DNA of 64,000 nt, taken from assembly GCA_025459175.1 (NCBI GenBank), contig JALORC010000002.1, positions 1 to 64,000 of the forward strand. The letters are read 5' to 3'. Each line of letters starts with the position of its first letter. Position 1 is the stretch's first letter. This DNA comes from Planctomycetota bacterium. GTDB taxonomy: Bacteria; Planctomycetota; UBA1135; UBA2386. Below are positions 53,558 to 62,820 of the stretch, piece by piece. A program made the translations under genes and the position numbers. The notes beneath the pieces were generated by a model that made no database searches, was not told where the DNA came from, and was given only the letters and a program-made list of their open reading frames with translations.

Positions 53558-53598
53558 GCGCGCCTGCAGCAGCGCCATCGCCACGCGCGCGTTCGCCC
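53558..53598 (-). pseudogene. fragment matching the ABC-F signature region
   Basis: Bases 53558-53589 are identical over 32 positions to 59909-59940 inside the intact ABC-F gene, and eight more (CGTTCGCC) match after a two-base deletion. On the minus strand the shared part encodes ARVAMALLQAR, beside the ABC signature (SPGERTRVAMALLQAR in the intact gene). The frame breaks on both sides and no other ABC motif is near, so this is a relic of a second nucleotide-binding domain. Confidence 0.65.
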
Positions 53599-53720
53599 GG
53601 CGGGGCAACGGGCGGCAACCCAGGCGAGGGCCTCTGCCCTTGCTCGAAGCCTGATCGACTTCAGCAGGGGGCGCGCTCGGTCCGTTCTTGGCGAAGCGAG
53701 AGGGTCGTAGGATCACGCCA

Positions 53721-55190
53721 ATGCCGGCCCCTCGTCTCGCCCCCGTTCACTTCGCTCGCGAGTGCGCCGTGATCACCGCTCTGTTGCTTGCCGCCTGCCG
53801 CGCGCCGCACCTCCCCGTCGGCACGCCAGCGCCGAAGATCACGGCCGAGTGGCTGCGAGGCGAGCCCGTCGATCCCGCGACTGCGCAGTCGGTCGTCGTC
53901 GTCGACCTGTTCGCTACGTGGTGCGGGCCGTGCATGGACACGATCGACGAACTCGACGCGCTGCAGCGGCGCTACGCGGGTCATGGCGTCCGCGTCGTGG
54001 CACTGGCGGTTCGCGACGGTCGCGAACCGGTCGAACGGTTCGTCGCCGAACGAGGGCGCGATCACGCCTATGCGATCGCGTTCGACGCGACGGGAAATTC
54101 CTTCGACGCGTGGCGCAGCAACGCACTGCCTACCAGCTACGTCGTGGGGCAGGACGGCGTGATCGTCGCCGTGACGCATCCGAGGGAGCTCGACCGGCAG
54201 GTCGCGACGGCGCTGCTCGGGCGCACGCGCGGGACGGCGCAGGCCCTCGAGTTCCACGAGGCGGCGCAGTCGGCACGTGAGGCGAAGGACTGGTCGGAAC
54301 TCGAGCAGATCGCGGACGAGCGCTTGCACCTCGAGGGTGCGTCCGTGCCGGCGTGGATCGCGAAGGTCGAGGCGCAACGCGATCCGACTGCGAGCGCCGC
54401 GGTCGCGCGCACCGCGATCGCGGCGATGAGGGACGATGCCTTCTCGCTCGCAGGACTCGTACACGGTCTCGCTCTCCGCGGCCGGCTCTGCGCCGTCGGC
54501 CTCGAGGCGCACGCGGCGCTGGAACGCGCGCGCTGTGACGTGCCGAGTCTCCACGTGCGCACGGCGCGCGTGCTGGCCGCGCATGCCGCAGGCCCCGAGG
54601 CGCTGCCAGCACTCGAGGCCGCCCTGCTCGACGAGCTACGCGAGCAGCCCGTCGAGCTGCTCGCGGTCGTGTCGCCCTTCGCGCTCGGTCTGCCGTGGCT
54701 CTCGGCCGAGCCGCCCCTCGCCGTGCAGCCGGATCCACAGGCCCTCCATGCGTTCCGCGTTCGCGTGCTCGAGATCGCGTCCAAGGACCTGCCCGGCGCA
54801 CGCGTCGACGAGCCATTGCTCGACGCCCTTGTCGAGGCGAAGGCAGGCGAGCCGCGCGTCACCGAGGTGGGGCGCCGGATCGTCGCGCGCGAGGCGAGGA
54901 ACGCGGATGCGTTGAACTCGCTGGCCTGGTGGCTGCTGCGGGAGGGCGAACCGGACCCCGTCGCGCTGCCGACCGTTCACGCCGCCGTCGACGCGATGAC
55001 GGCGATTCCGGGGTGGGACACGGCGATGCGGCTCGACACGGTGGCGCTCGCGCGCTTCGTCGCGGGCGACGTCGACGAAGCAGTCCGTCTGCAGGAGCGC
55101 GCGATCGCGATGCTGCCGTCGCCGCGGGCGAGTTACGAGCGAGCGCTCGCGCGCTATCGGGGTGCGCGTGACGAACGAGCGAAGCGCTGA
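53721..55190 (+). CDS. TlpA-like thioredoxin lipoprotein with helical repeats
   Basis: A 489-residue lipoprotein: signal AVITALLLAAC (lipid Cys26), a thioredoxin domain (about 35-165) with VVVVDLFATWCGPCMDTID and active site WCGPC (67-71), SNALPTSYVVGQDG (cis-Pro region), then about 320 residues of TPR-like helices ending in ADALNSLAWWLLREGE and VDEAVRLQERAIAM. This layout is a periplasmic disulfide reductase linked to a scaffold. It is transcribed towards the carboxypeptidase-regulatory-like gene at 55342; the intervening 150 bases hold nothing clear. Confidence 0.85.
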   Translation: MPAPRLAPVHFARECAVITALLLAACRAPHLPVGTPAPKITAEWLRGEPVDPATAQSVVVVDLFATWCGPCMDTIDELDALQRRYAGHGVRVVALAVRDGREPVERFVAERGRDHAYAIAFDATGNSFDAWRSNALPTSYVVGQDGVIVAVTHPRELDRQVATALLGRTRGTAQALEFHEAAQSAREAKDWSELEQIADERLHLEGASVPAWIAKVEAQRDPTASAAVARTAIAAMRDDAFSLAGLVHGLALRGRLCAVGLEAHAALERARCDVPSLHVRTARVLAAHAAGPEALPALEAALLDELREQPVELLAVVSPFALGLPWLSAEPPLAVQPDPQALHAFRVRVLEIASKDLPGARVDEPLLDALVEAKAGEPRVTEVGRRIVAREARNADALNSLAWWLLREGEPDPVALPTVHAAVDAMTAIPGWDTAMRLDTVALARFVAGDVDEAVRLQERAIAMLPSPRASYERALARYRGARDERAKR

Positions 55191-55341
55191 GCGCGTGGAT
55201 GCTCATCGGCCGGCGCTCGGCTCGGCCGATTGTCCCGCTAGCTCGTCGAGCGCCGCTGTCGCGCCATCCCCACACCGGCGCCCTGGGTTGCCAACAAAGG
55301 TGCGCCCACGCTCGATTCCGTCCCGCCAGCGCCACATACCC

Positions 55342-57522
55342 ATGATGCCACGCCCCCTGCTCCTGTTCGCGACGGTCAGCGCAGCTGCGATCGCCCCGGC
55401 CCAAGCCCGCATCACCTACCTCACCGCGCCGCCGCAGTTGACCTTCGGCGCCCGCGAAGCCGTGCCCGCATCACTCGTGCGCATCGTGCACGCGATCACC
55501 GGTGAACCGGTTGCCGGTGCCGAGCTGTTCGCGATCGGCGAAGCGGCGCACCCCCTGCCCGGTCAGTTCCGTGCCTTGGCGCGCGTGGTCGCCGACGCGA
55601 ACGGCATCGCCTACGCGCCCCATCGCGAGGCCTGGCTGATGACGCGCGCGACCGGACTGGGACCGACGATGCAGCTGGCGCCCGAGCACCGCGTGCTACC
55701 GCTGTCGCCAGCGGTCGACGTGCCGATCCGGCCGGTCGATTGGCTCGGCCGACCGCTGGTCGGTGCGATGTTCGGCTTCTGTGGCGGTTGCGGCCACACG
55801 CCCGACCTTGCCACCGCCTACGTCGAAGCAGACGGTGTGGCGTGGTTCCGCGACATCGACCCGCGCGGCAGCTTCGCCGACATCTATCCGGACACGGCAC
55901 CCGTCTGCTTCGCCTACACGAGCACCGACTGGGTGCCCGGCGACGCGCCCGAGGAGTTCGCCTACCAGCGCGGCCAAGAACTGCACGGCACCGTGCTGCA
56001 ACCGGACGGCACCCCGGCGAAGCTCGTGCCGGTCGGAACCTCCGGCGTGCACCGCGGCCCGTGGACCGAGACCGACGGCAAGGGCCGCTTCCGCCTGTTC
56101 GGCCTGTCCGAGGGCGAGAGCTTCTTCGTCGAGCACGCCGGCCGACAGATCGAGTGCCCGTGGCCCGAGGCGATGCCGTGTGAGCTGCGACTGCCGCCGC
56201 CGGACGGCGATCCCGTGCAATCGCTCGTGCCAGAGCGGCCCGGCGATCCGAACGGTCCGAACGATCCGGGCGAGTTGCGCACCAACATCGAGTTCGTCGA
56301 CCCGGACGGCAGCGCCGTCGATGCACGCAGTTGGTGGACGAAGGACGGTCGCCGGCAGCACGTGCGCGGCTCCGGGCCCGAGTGGCTGGCGCCAGGCCGC
56401 TATCAGGTCCGGATCGAACACCCGGACCACGCCGTCGTCGAACGGGAGCAGGTGGTCCTGCCCGCAGAGGACCAGGCATTCCGCTTCGAGCTGCCGCGCC
56501 TGCCGACCGTGCAGATCGTCGCCGAGGGGCTGGTGGACGGCACTCTCACCGTCGTGCGCGCCGATTCGGAGCGCGAGTTCGAGGCACCGTTCGGATCGAT
56601 CGAGGTGCCCGTGCGCGCGGACGAGACGTTCGCCGTGCGACTGCGCCACGCCGAGACGCAGCAGAGCCGCTGGTTCCAGTTCGACGGCCGGTCGGCGCTG
56701 GCGCTGGGTACGGTGCGCGTCGCCTGGTTCCCGCCGACGAAGATCACGGCGCAGATCGTCGACGAACGCGGTGCACCCGCCGCCGCCGACGTGCGCCTGT
56801 TGCCGCGCGCCATGGTGCTGCAGTCGGACATACCATTCGATCCGCGCACGATCGACCAGCTGGTGGCCGCACCCGATGGCGCGGTGGCGCTGAGCAGTGA
56901 GCAGGACCGACTGTGCTTCCTCTACGTTCGACCGATCGCGCCGGAGCTGCGACCGCGACTGGTCGCGGTGCCGATGCCGGCGCGAGCTGATGACGTCCGC
57001 GTCGAACTCGGCCGCATCGCGCTGAGCAGAACGTCGCAGCTGGTGCTGCGCAGCGCCGACGGCAGCCTCGCGGCAGGCAATCGAGCGCAGCTGCTGCGCC
57101 CGGGTTACGGCTGCTTCCATGGCGGCGGTCTGCCGTGGTTCCCACTCGATGAACGCGGCCGCTGGCTCGGGCCGGACCTGATGGTCGGCGACGGCGTGCT
57201 GGTGCCCGGCTCGAAGCCCGGCGAGCTGCCGCTTCGCCACGTCGTGCGCGACGTCGCCCCCGCCGTCGCCACGACGCCGACCGGCCGGCTTGGCTTGCGC
57301 GTGCGCGACGCCGACGGCAATCCGCTGGCCGCGACGGTGCTGGTGCGCGAATGCGCCTTCGCCTGCGCCGGCGAGCTCGAACTCGGGCAGCTTCCGCCCG
57401 GTCCGATGGTGCTGTTCATCCTGGCTGAGGGCCGCAAGACCGCGCGCATCGAACTGGCGATCGATGCCTCGCGAGGGCCGAACGAGACCCGGCCGATCGA
57501 AGTGTCGCTGCCGAAGCTCTGA
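55342..57522 (+). CDS. large secreted carboxypeptidase-regulatory-like protein
   Basis: A 726-residue secreted protein with a signal peptide (LLLFATVSAAAIAPAQA). The rest is a string of beta-sandwich units: SLVRIVHAITGEPVAGAEL, VVADANGIAYAPH, VPIRPVDWLGRPLVGAMFG, TVLQPDGTPAKLVPVG and LRVRDADGNPLAATVLV. These are of the same kind as in the sigma-fused protein at the window start, but without sigma or membrane parts. Probably a surface structure or adhesion protein. MMPRP gives two neighbouring Met starts (55342, 55345). Confidence 0.75.
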   Translation: MMPRPLLLFATVSAAAIAPAQARITYLTAPPQLTFGAREAVPASLVRIVHAITGEPVAGAELFAIGEAAHPLPGQFRALARVVADANGIAYAPHREAWLMTRATGLGPTMQLAPEHRVLPLSPAVDVPIRPVDWLGRPLVGAMFGFCGGCGHTPDLATAYVEADGVAWFRDIDPRGSFADIYPDTAPVCFAYTSTDWVPGDAPEEFAYQRGQELHGTVLQPDGTPAKLVPVGTSGVHRGPWTETDGKGRFRLFGLSEGESFFVEHAGRQIECPWPEAMPCELRLPPPDGDPVQSLVPERPGDPNGPNDPGELRTNIEFVDPDGSAVDARSWWTKDGRRQHVRGSGPEWLAPGRYQVRIEHPDHAVVEREQVVLPAEDQAFRFELPRLPTVQIVAEGLVDGTLTVVRADSEREFEAPFGSIEVPVRADETFAVRLRHAETQQSRWFQFDGRSALALGTVRVAWFPPTKITAQIVDERGAPAAADVRLLPRAMVLQSDIPFDPRTIDQLVAAPDGAVALSSEQDRLCFLYVRPIAPELRPRLVAVPMPARADDVRVELGRIALSRTSQLVLRSADGSLAAGNRAQLLRPGYGCFHGGGLPWFPLDERGRWLGPDLMVGDGVLVPGSKPGELPLRHVVRDVAPAVATTPTGRLGLRVRDADGNPLAATVLVRECAFACAGELELGQLPPGPMVLFILAEGRKTARIELAIDASRGPNETRPIEVSLPKL

Positions 57523-57614
57523 TCGCTGACGACCCCACCTCGCGGTCCAACCAACGACAACCGGGTTGCGGCACAGGCCCTGGCTGCGCACGACCGACGC
57601 CACCTGTGGGCGAG

Positions 57615-57830
57615 TCAGCGATCTCGCCGGCGGAACTCGCCGACCAGCAGCAGCAAAAGCAGCCCGACCACCACACCACCGCAGATGCCGACCAGTGCGC
57701 CGAAGCCGACGTTGCCGAGCGCAACACCGCAGCCAGCGCCCAGGAACCAACCGAGGAACATGCTGCCGAGCAGGGTGCTGCCGAGCCGGCGCTTCCGCGC
57801 CCACCCGGCTTCCGGTTCTGGTTCGGACAT
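57615..57830 (-). CDS. small two-helix membrane protein (71 aa)
   Basis: The 71-residue product, MSEPEPEAGWARKRRLG, then two helices (SMFLGWFLGAGCGVALGNV and GALVGICGGVVVGLLLLLLV) and a basic tail FRRRDR. A longer frame is open upstream to 57866, but the acidic cytoplasmic N-terminus fits the ATG at 57830. Unknown role; convergent with the secreted-protein gene. Confidence 0.6.
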   Translation of the reverse strand: MSEPEPEAGWARKRRLGSTLLGSMFLGWFLGAGCGVALGNVGFGALVGICGGVVVGLLLLLLVGEFRRRDR

Positions 57831-58007
57831 GCTTGCACCTCTAGAGCCTTGCCCGTGCAGATTCACGGAGCGTCATTGGATCAGCGACTGGAGTAGGGCA
57901 ACCAGCGCCTCCGTCTGGTCGCCGAACATCGTGATCCCGCCCGCTACACGTTCCACCTGAGCCGTCGGCATCTGCTCGGCCGCAGCTCGGCCTCGAAATG
58001 GGCGTGC

Positions 58008-58120
58008 CTGGTCGATCTGCCCCACCACCACACCGGCACCCAGCACAGCGGTATTGCCACTCGGCCGCAGCCGGCCGAGCAACAGATGCAGCCGCGCGCT
58101 GTTGCCGCCGCCGTTCGGTC
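58008..58120 (-). pseudogene. decayed ABC-F second-domain Walker A fragment
   Basis: These 113 bases align without gaps to 60101-60213 of the intact ABC-F gene; my hand count gives about 20 mismatches, roughly 82% identity. On the minus strand the fragment reads RPNGGGNSARLHLLLGRLRP and on to AVLGAGVVVGQIDQAR; the intact copy has GPNGGGKSTLLQLLLGRLQP and AALGAGVVVGEIDQAR. The Walker A Lys is now Asn and the following Thr is Ala. No start codon or rest of the gene is nearby. The gene-free space 57831-58253 otherwise shows nothing. Confidence 0.75.
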
Positions 58121-58253
58121 GGTGGGGTGGGCACGCACGGCGCGGGAGGTCAGCGAATGGGGGCGCGGATGCTGGGGGAGCCTGGGCCGGTGGCGGCGAA
58201 CCGGCCCGGTCGCGCCCGTGTCCCACGGTCGCTCGATGTGGCAGACTCACCCC

Positions 58254-59483
58254 ATGGCCCACGTCCTCGTCGCCGGAGTCGCGTTGCTCGTCGTCACCTC
58301 GATGCCGGCGCAGGCGGTGTTGCAGGTCCCGGCCCAGTACGCGCAGATCGACGCGGCGATCGCCGTGGCACAGCCCGGGGACGTGGTCGAGGTGGCAACG
58401 GGTACCTACGCCAGCTTCACCTGCACCAAGGCCATCACCATCACCGCGGCGGTCGGCGCGACCGTGCAGATCGAATGCGCGATCCAGTTCGTCACCACGA
58501 CGGTCGGCTTCGCCATCGCCGCCGGTGGGTTCGCCAAGGTCCAGGGCCTGCGGTTCATCAACGCGTCGTACCTGCTGGTGCAGCGTGTCGCCGTCACCGC
58601 CGGCCGCGTCGCCTTCGAGAACTGCCACTTCGAGGGCGCGTACAACGGCGATTGCGGGCTGCGTGTCGATGGCGCCGCGGTGTGGCTGCGCGCCTGCCGG
58701 TGCAGCGGCCACGAAACCCCGGGCCCGTCCTCGATCCCCGGGAACGTGTTCCCCTGCGCCGGTCTGCTCGCGACGAACGCGTTCGTCGCCGCCGTCGACT
58801 GCGAGTTCGCCGGTGGCGGGCTGATCGCGACCGGCCTGACCTCGGCCGGCGACGGCTTGCGCGCGATGGCCTCGATGGTGCACCTCGTGCGCTGCGTAGT
58901 GATCGGCGGCGACAGCGCGTCGCTCGGCTGCTTCTATCCCAACGGCCACGGTCTGCACGTGATCAACGGCACCGGCACGTGGGTGGTCGACAGCACGCTG
59001 CGCGGCGGCAGTGGGCCGGGCTGTGCGAGCGGCGGCGATGCGCTGCGCAACGCCGGCACCGTGCCGGTGCACCTGACGCGCGTCGTCACGCTGCCTGGCG
59101 TGGGCACGAGCGGTTCGGGTGCCGCGGTCTTCGGGCCGAGCGTCGTCGACACCGCACTCGGTCTCGCCGGTCCGACCGTCGATCCTCGGCTCGGCAGTCC
59201 GTACCGCATCGACTACCGGGCCAACCCGAACGAATCGATCCTGCTGTTCGTCAGCGATGGTCTCGTGCCCGCGGCGCCGGTGGTTTCCGTGGAACCGACC
59301 TGGCTGGTGGGGCTGTCGCCGTTCGTCGCGCTGCTGGTCGCGGATGCCGCGGGCTTCGCGTCGTTCCAGACCACGATCCCGAACGCGCCGTCGCTGCGGT
59401 TCTTGTCGCTGTGGCTGCACGCTGCCGTGTGGCCATCGCTGCCGCTGCACGTGGCGCCGCCGATCGGCGGCGTGGTGCGGTAG
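58254..59483 (+). CDS. secreted right-handed beta-helix protein
   Basis: A 409-residue secreted protein (signal HVLVAGVALLVVTSMPAQA). Short parallel strands follow in the manner of pectate-lyase-like beta-helices: VPAQYAQIDAAIAVAQPGD, TGTYASFTCTKAITITAA, FINASYLLVQRVAVTAGRVAF, NCHFEGAYNG, and RCVVIGGDSASLGC. No catalytic residues can be assigned, so it may bind rather than cut carbohydrate. Start ATG 58254 or 58236. Confidence 0.75.
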   Translation: MAHVLVAGVALLVVTSMPAQAVLQVPAQYAQIDAAIAVAQPGDVVEVATGTYASFTCTKAITITAAVGATVQIECAIQFVTTTVGFAIAAGGFAKVQGLRFINASYLLVQRVAVTAGRVAFENCHFEGAYNGDCGLRVDGAAVWLRACRCSGHETPGPSSIPGNVFPCAGLLATNAFVAAVDCEFAGGGLIATGLTSAGDGLRAMASMVHLVRCVVIGGDSASLGCFYPNGHGLHVINGTGTWVVDSTLRGGSGPGCASGGDALRNAGTVPVHLTRVVTLPGVGTSGSGAAVFGPSVVDTALGLAGPTVDPRLGSPYRIDYRANPNESILLFVSDGLVPAAPVVSVEPTWLVGLSPFVALLVADAAGFASFQTTIPNAPSLRFLSLWLHAAVWPSLPLHVAPPIGGVVR

Positions 59484-59710
59484 GCGCGGGTCGAGACCGC
59501 ATGTTCCGTGGCGGCTGGACGAGTCGCCGTCGCGCGCGCGGCCGAGGGTGAGCAGCAATCGCCGGGGAGTAGGCGTTTCAAGCGGCGGTCCCGGACCACC
59601 CGGGCCCCGGTCCCGCCATCCTCCCGCCTGCGCACGCCCCCCATCCAGCCGGTCGTGCCAGCCCGTTCCAGCCCCGTTTCGGCCTGTTTCGCGCCCGACC
59701 AGGCCCGCCC

Positions 59711-61357
59711 TCAATCCGCAGCGATCTCCTGCAGCCGTCCCGCCTCGACGTGCCAACGCCGCGTCAACCGCACCGTGTCGAGCATGCGGCGGTCGTGCGT
59801 CACCAACAGCAAGGTGCCGTCGAACGCATCCAGGGCCAACTCGAGTTGTTCGATCGCCTCCAGGTCGAGGTGATTGGTCGGCTCGTCGAGCACCAGCAGA
59901 TTGACGCCGCGCGCCTGCAGCAGCGCCATCGCCACGCGCGTGCGTTCGCCAGGCGACAGCGACGACGACGACCGGACCAGGAACGCCGTGCCGAGCCCGA
60001 ACTTCGCCAGCAAAGTGCGCACCTCGCTGGTCGGCCAGTCCGGCATGCAGCGCCCGAACGCCTCGAGCACCGGCAGCTCGCCTTCGAACTGCGCCCGCGC
60101 CTGATCGATCTCACCGACCACCACGCCCGCACCCAGCGCGGCGGTTCCCGCACTCGGCTGCAGCCGGCCGAGCAACAGCTGCAACAGCGTGCTCTTGCCG
60201 CCGCCGTTCGGCCCGGTGATCGCGACCCGATCGCGCACCATCAGCTGCACCTCGACCGGCCCGAACGCGAACGTGCCGCGCTGCACCTCGGCGCCGCGCA
60301 GCGACGCGACCAGGTCGCCCGGCCGCGCCGCCGCGGCGATCGAGAACTGCAGCTTCCACTCCTTGCGCGGCGCCTCCTTGACCTCGAGCCGCTCGATCAT
60401 GCGCTCGGTCTGTCGCACCTTCGCCGCCTGCTGCTCGGACTGCTCGCTGCGGAAGGCACGGCCGATCTTGTCGTTGTCGCGCGCCTTGCGCCGCGCGTTC
60501 TTGACGCCCTTCGCCATCCATGCGCGCTGCCGCCGCGCCCGCGCCTCGAGTTCGGAGCGCCGGCCGGAATAGGCTTCGTAGGCCTCTTGCGCGTGCCGCC
60601 GCGCGACCGACCGCTCCTCGAGGAACGCCGCATAGCCGCCGCCATACGTGACGACCCGCAGCAGACTGCGGTCGATCTCGACCACCTTGTTGACGGTGCG
60701 GGTCAGGAACTCGCGATCGTGACTGACCAGCACCGTCGGCGCCTTCAGGTCCTGCACGAACTCCTCGAGGTGGTCGAGGCCGTCGATGTCGAGGTCATTG
60801 GTCGGTTCGTCGAGCAGATACGCGTCGTAACGCGACAGCAGCAGCGCGGCGAGGCCGGCGCGCGCCGCCTGGCCACCCGACAGCGCCGTCATCGCAAGTT
60901 CGAGATCGACGTCGAGGCCGAGCTCGGCGAGCACGGCCGCGGTGCGTTCGTCGATGTCGGCGCCACCGAGCGCGAGCCAGCGATCGAGCGCCTCGGTGTA
61001 GCGATCGTCGGCACCGGGCACACCGTCCGCCATCGCCTGCGCCGTCTGCTGCATCGTCGCATCGGCGGCGGCGACGCCGGTGCGGCGCAGCAGGAACGCC
61101 TTCACGCTCTCGCCGGGCAGGCGTTCGGGCTCCTGCGCGAGGTAACCGAGCGTGCCGGTCGGCGGCGCCAGGTGCACGGTGCCGGCGTCGGGCGCCCGCA
61201 GGCCGGCGAGGATGCGCAGCAGGGTCGACTTGCCGGAGCCGTTCGGGCCGACCAGGCCGATGCGATCGCCGGGTGCCACGACGAGATCGAGGCCGGCGAA
61301 CAGTTCGCGGCTGCCGTAGGAAGCGGCCAGGCCGCGGGCGTGCAGGGTGACGGTCAC
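59711..61357 (-). CDS. ABC-F family ATP-binding protein
   Basis: A 548-residue cytoplasmic twin-ATPase: NBD1 with GLVGPNGSGKST, TALSGGQAARAGLAALLL, YLLDEPTNDLD; linker RRSELEARARRQRAWM; NBD2 with AITGPNGGGKST, SSLSPGERTRVAMALLQAR and LVLDEPTNHLDLEAIEQL. No membrane domain, so it acts in translation (ribosome protection or ribosome recycling) as do Uup/EttA/Lsa-type proteins; which subgroup is not settled. A GTG at 61357 is the likely start (VTVTLHARGLAASYG). The two relics of its second domain are upstream at 53558 and 58008. Confidence 0.93.
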   Translation of the reverse strand: MTVTLHARGLAASYGSRELFAGLDLVVAPGDRIGLVGPNGSGKSTLLRILAGLRAPDAGTVHLAPPTGTLGYLAQEPERLPGESVKAFLLRRTGVAAADATMQQTAQAMADGVPGADDRYTEALDRWLALGGADIDERTAAVLAELGLDVDLELAMTALSGGQAARAGLAALLLSRYDAYLLDEPTNDLDIDGLDHLEEFVQDLKAPTVLVSHDREFLTRTVNKVVEIDRSLLRVVTYGGGYAAFLEERSVARRHAQEAYEAYSGRRSELEARARRQRAWMAKGVKNARRKARDNDKIGRAFRSEQSEQQAAKVRQTERMIERLEVKEAPRKEWKLQFSIAAAARPGDLVASLRGAEVQRGTFAFGPVEVQLMVRDRVAITGPNGGGKSTLLQLLLGRLQPSAGTAALGAGVVVGEIDQARAQFEGELPVLEAFGRCMPDWPTSEVRTLLAKFGLGTAFLVRSSSSLSPGERTRVAMALLQARGVNLLVLDEPTNHLDLEAIEQLELALDAFDGTLLLVTHDRRMLDTVRLTRRWHVEAGRLQEIAAD

Positions 61358-61650
61358 CGGCCCAGTCTGGCACGGCGGGCGGCCGTGGCCAACGTCGCTG
61401 CGAGCCCGCCCCGATCCGATCGCGCCGTATCGGGAGCGAACCGCCTTGCTCCCACCTGCGAAACCCGTGGCGGCAACCGCGCGCCCGAACGACCGTCGCC
61501 AGCGCACCCAGGACGGAACCGGCTCCTGGACCAGCCCGCGCGGTCGCCCCAAGACCCGTTCGCAACGGTCCGACAGCAGACCTTTGCCAATGAAAGCGCC
61601 GGCGCGCAAACTCTACGCCCTAACCGCCATACCGCAGGAGACCTCGCCCG

Positions 61651-62793
61651 ATGTTCGCCCAGCGCATGCGTCAGAAGGAGTCGGAATTCTACTTCGTCAG
61701 TTACCCGGCCGAGGACCTGCTGCGCAAAGTGCGGTTCGTCACCCGCTTCTACGGCGAACGCGGCCAGAGCATCGGCGGCGACGCGCCGGAAGATGCCAAG
61801 GGCAAGGCGAAAGAGCCCGACGAAGTCGAGCGCTACGTGCAGGCGATCGAGAAGAACAGCAAGTCGTTCCAGCGCGATCTCAACCGCAGGAAGATCCGCC
61901 AGATCAAGGACTTCTACCGCAACGAGTCGCGCCAGCCGGTGGTGCCGGGCGCGGTGCTGCTGTTCTCGCCGGAGAAGCTCGAGTTCCAGCCCATGAAGGG
62001 CATGGAGCGCGCCGGCAACCTGGTCGAACCGCGCGGCGACTTCCTGATCATCGACGGTCAGCACCGCCTCGCCGGCCTGCACTTCTACCTGCAGGAGAAG
62101 GACGCCGATCGCCGCATCGACGTGCCGGTCGTGATCTTCGACGGCAAAACCGGCGACTTCGCGACCGAGATGTTCGTCGTCATCAACAGCACCCATACCC
62201 GCATCAACAAGTCGCACCTGATCGACCTGTACGAGCGCATCGAGTGGGGCACCGACCCGGAGAAGAAGTACGCGGCGTCGCTGGTGCGCGCCCTCTACGA
62301 GGAGGACGACAGCCCGTTGCAGTACCACATCAACATGCTCGGCGGCCGCAGCCACCAGGAGATGTGGATCAACCAGGCGCAGATCTTCGGCGAGGTGCTG
62401 AAGCTGATCGCCCGTAAGGACGCGCAGCACCGCTTCAAGGACGGCCGCGGCTGGAGCAAGGACCGCGGCTACGGCCTGGTCCGCGACACCCTGAAGGCCC
62501 TGCGCAGCTCGTTCGGCAGCGCCTGGGGCGACAACAAGAACTACATGGTCACGCGCGACGTGACGATCGAGGCCATGCTGCGGCTGTGCGGCGACGTCGC
62601 CGCGAAGACCGATGCGGCGATCATGCCGGGGCCGGAACTGGTGAAGCTGCTCGAGGCCCGCTGCAAGCCGATCGGCGAGCTGGTCAGCGAGTTCCGCCGC
62701 GAAGGCTTCTACGAGCGGTTCCCGGCCCGCGGCCAGCTCGAGCGCATCGACATCATCAAGCGGCGGTTCGCGCGTCAGGCCCGCTTCGAGTGA
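61651..62793 (+). CDS. DGQHR-domain protein (DndB-like)
   Basis: A 380-residue protein with the DGQHR motif in FLIIDGQHRLAGLHFYL (135-139), followed by VPVVIFDGKTGDFATEMFVV and INSTHTRINKSHL, the family core. DndB regulates phosphorothioate DNA modification genes in dnd clusters, and DGQHR proteins also accompany other defence systems. No dndA, dndC, dndD or dndE lies within the window, so it stands alone. A CAGGAG ribosome-binding site is at about 61636. Confidence 0.85.
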   Translation: MFAQRMRQKESEFYFVSYPAEDLLRKVRFVTRFYGERGQSIGGDAPEDAKGKAKEPDEVERYVQAIEKNSKSFQRDLNRRKIRQIKDFYRNESRQPVVPGAVLLFSPEKLEFQPMKGMERAGNLVEPRGDFLIIDGQHRLAGLHFYLQEKDADRRIDVPVVIFDGKTGDFATEMFVVINSTHTRINKSHLIDLYERIEWGTDPEKKYAASLVRALYEEDDSPLQYHINMLGGRSHQEMWINQAQIFGEVLKLIARKDAQHRFKDGRGWSKDRGYGLVRDTLKALRSSFGSAWGDNKNYMVTRDVTIEAMLRLCGDVAAKTDAAIMPGPELVKLLEARCKPIGELVSEFRREGFYERFPARGQLERIDIIKRRFARQARFE

Positions 62794-62820
62794 GACGCGG
62801 CGGGCGGCCGGCTGCCGCGA

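Noticed and set aside
53558-53598. Part of a repeat family or an insertion sequence end
   Set aside because: The match is to one place only (the ABC-F signature) and shows no terminal inverted repeat or target duplication.
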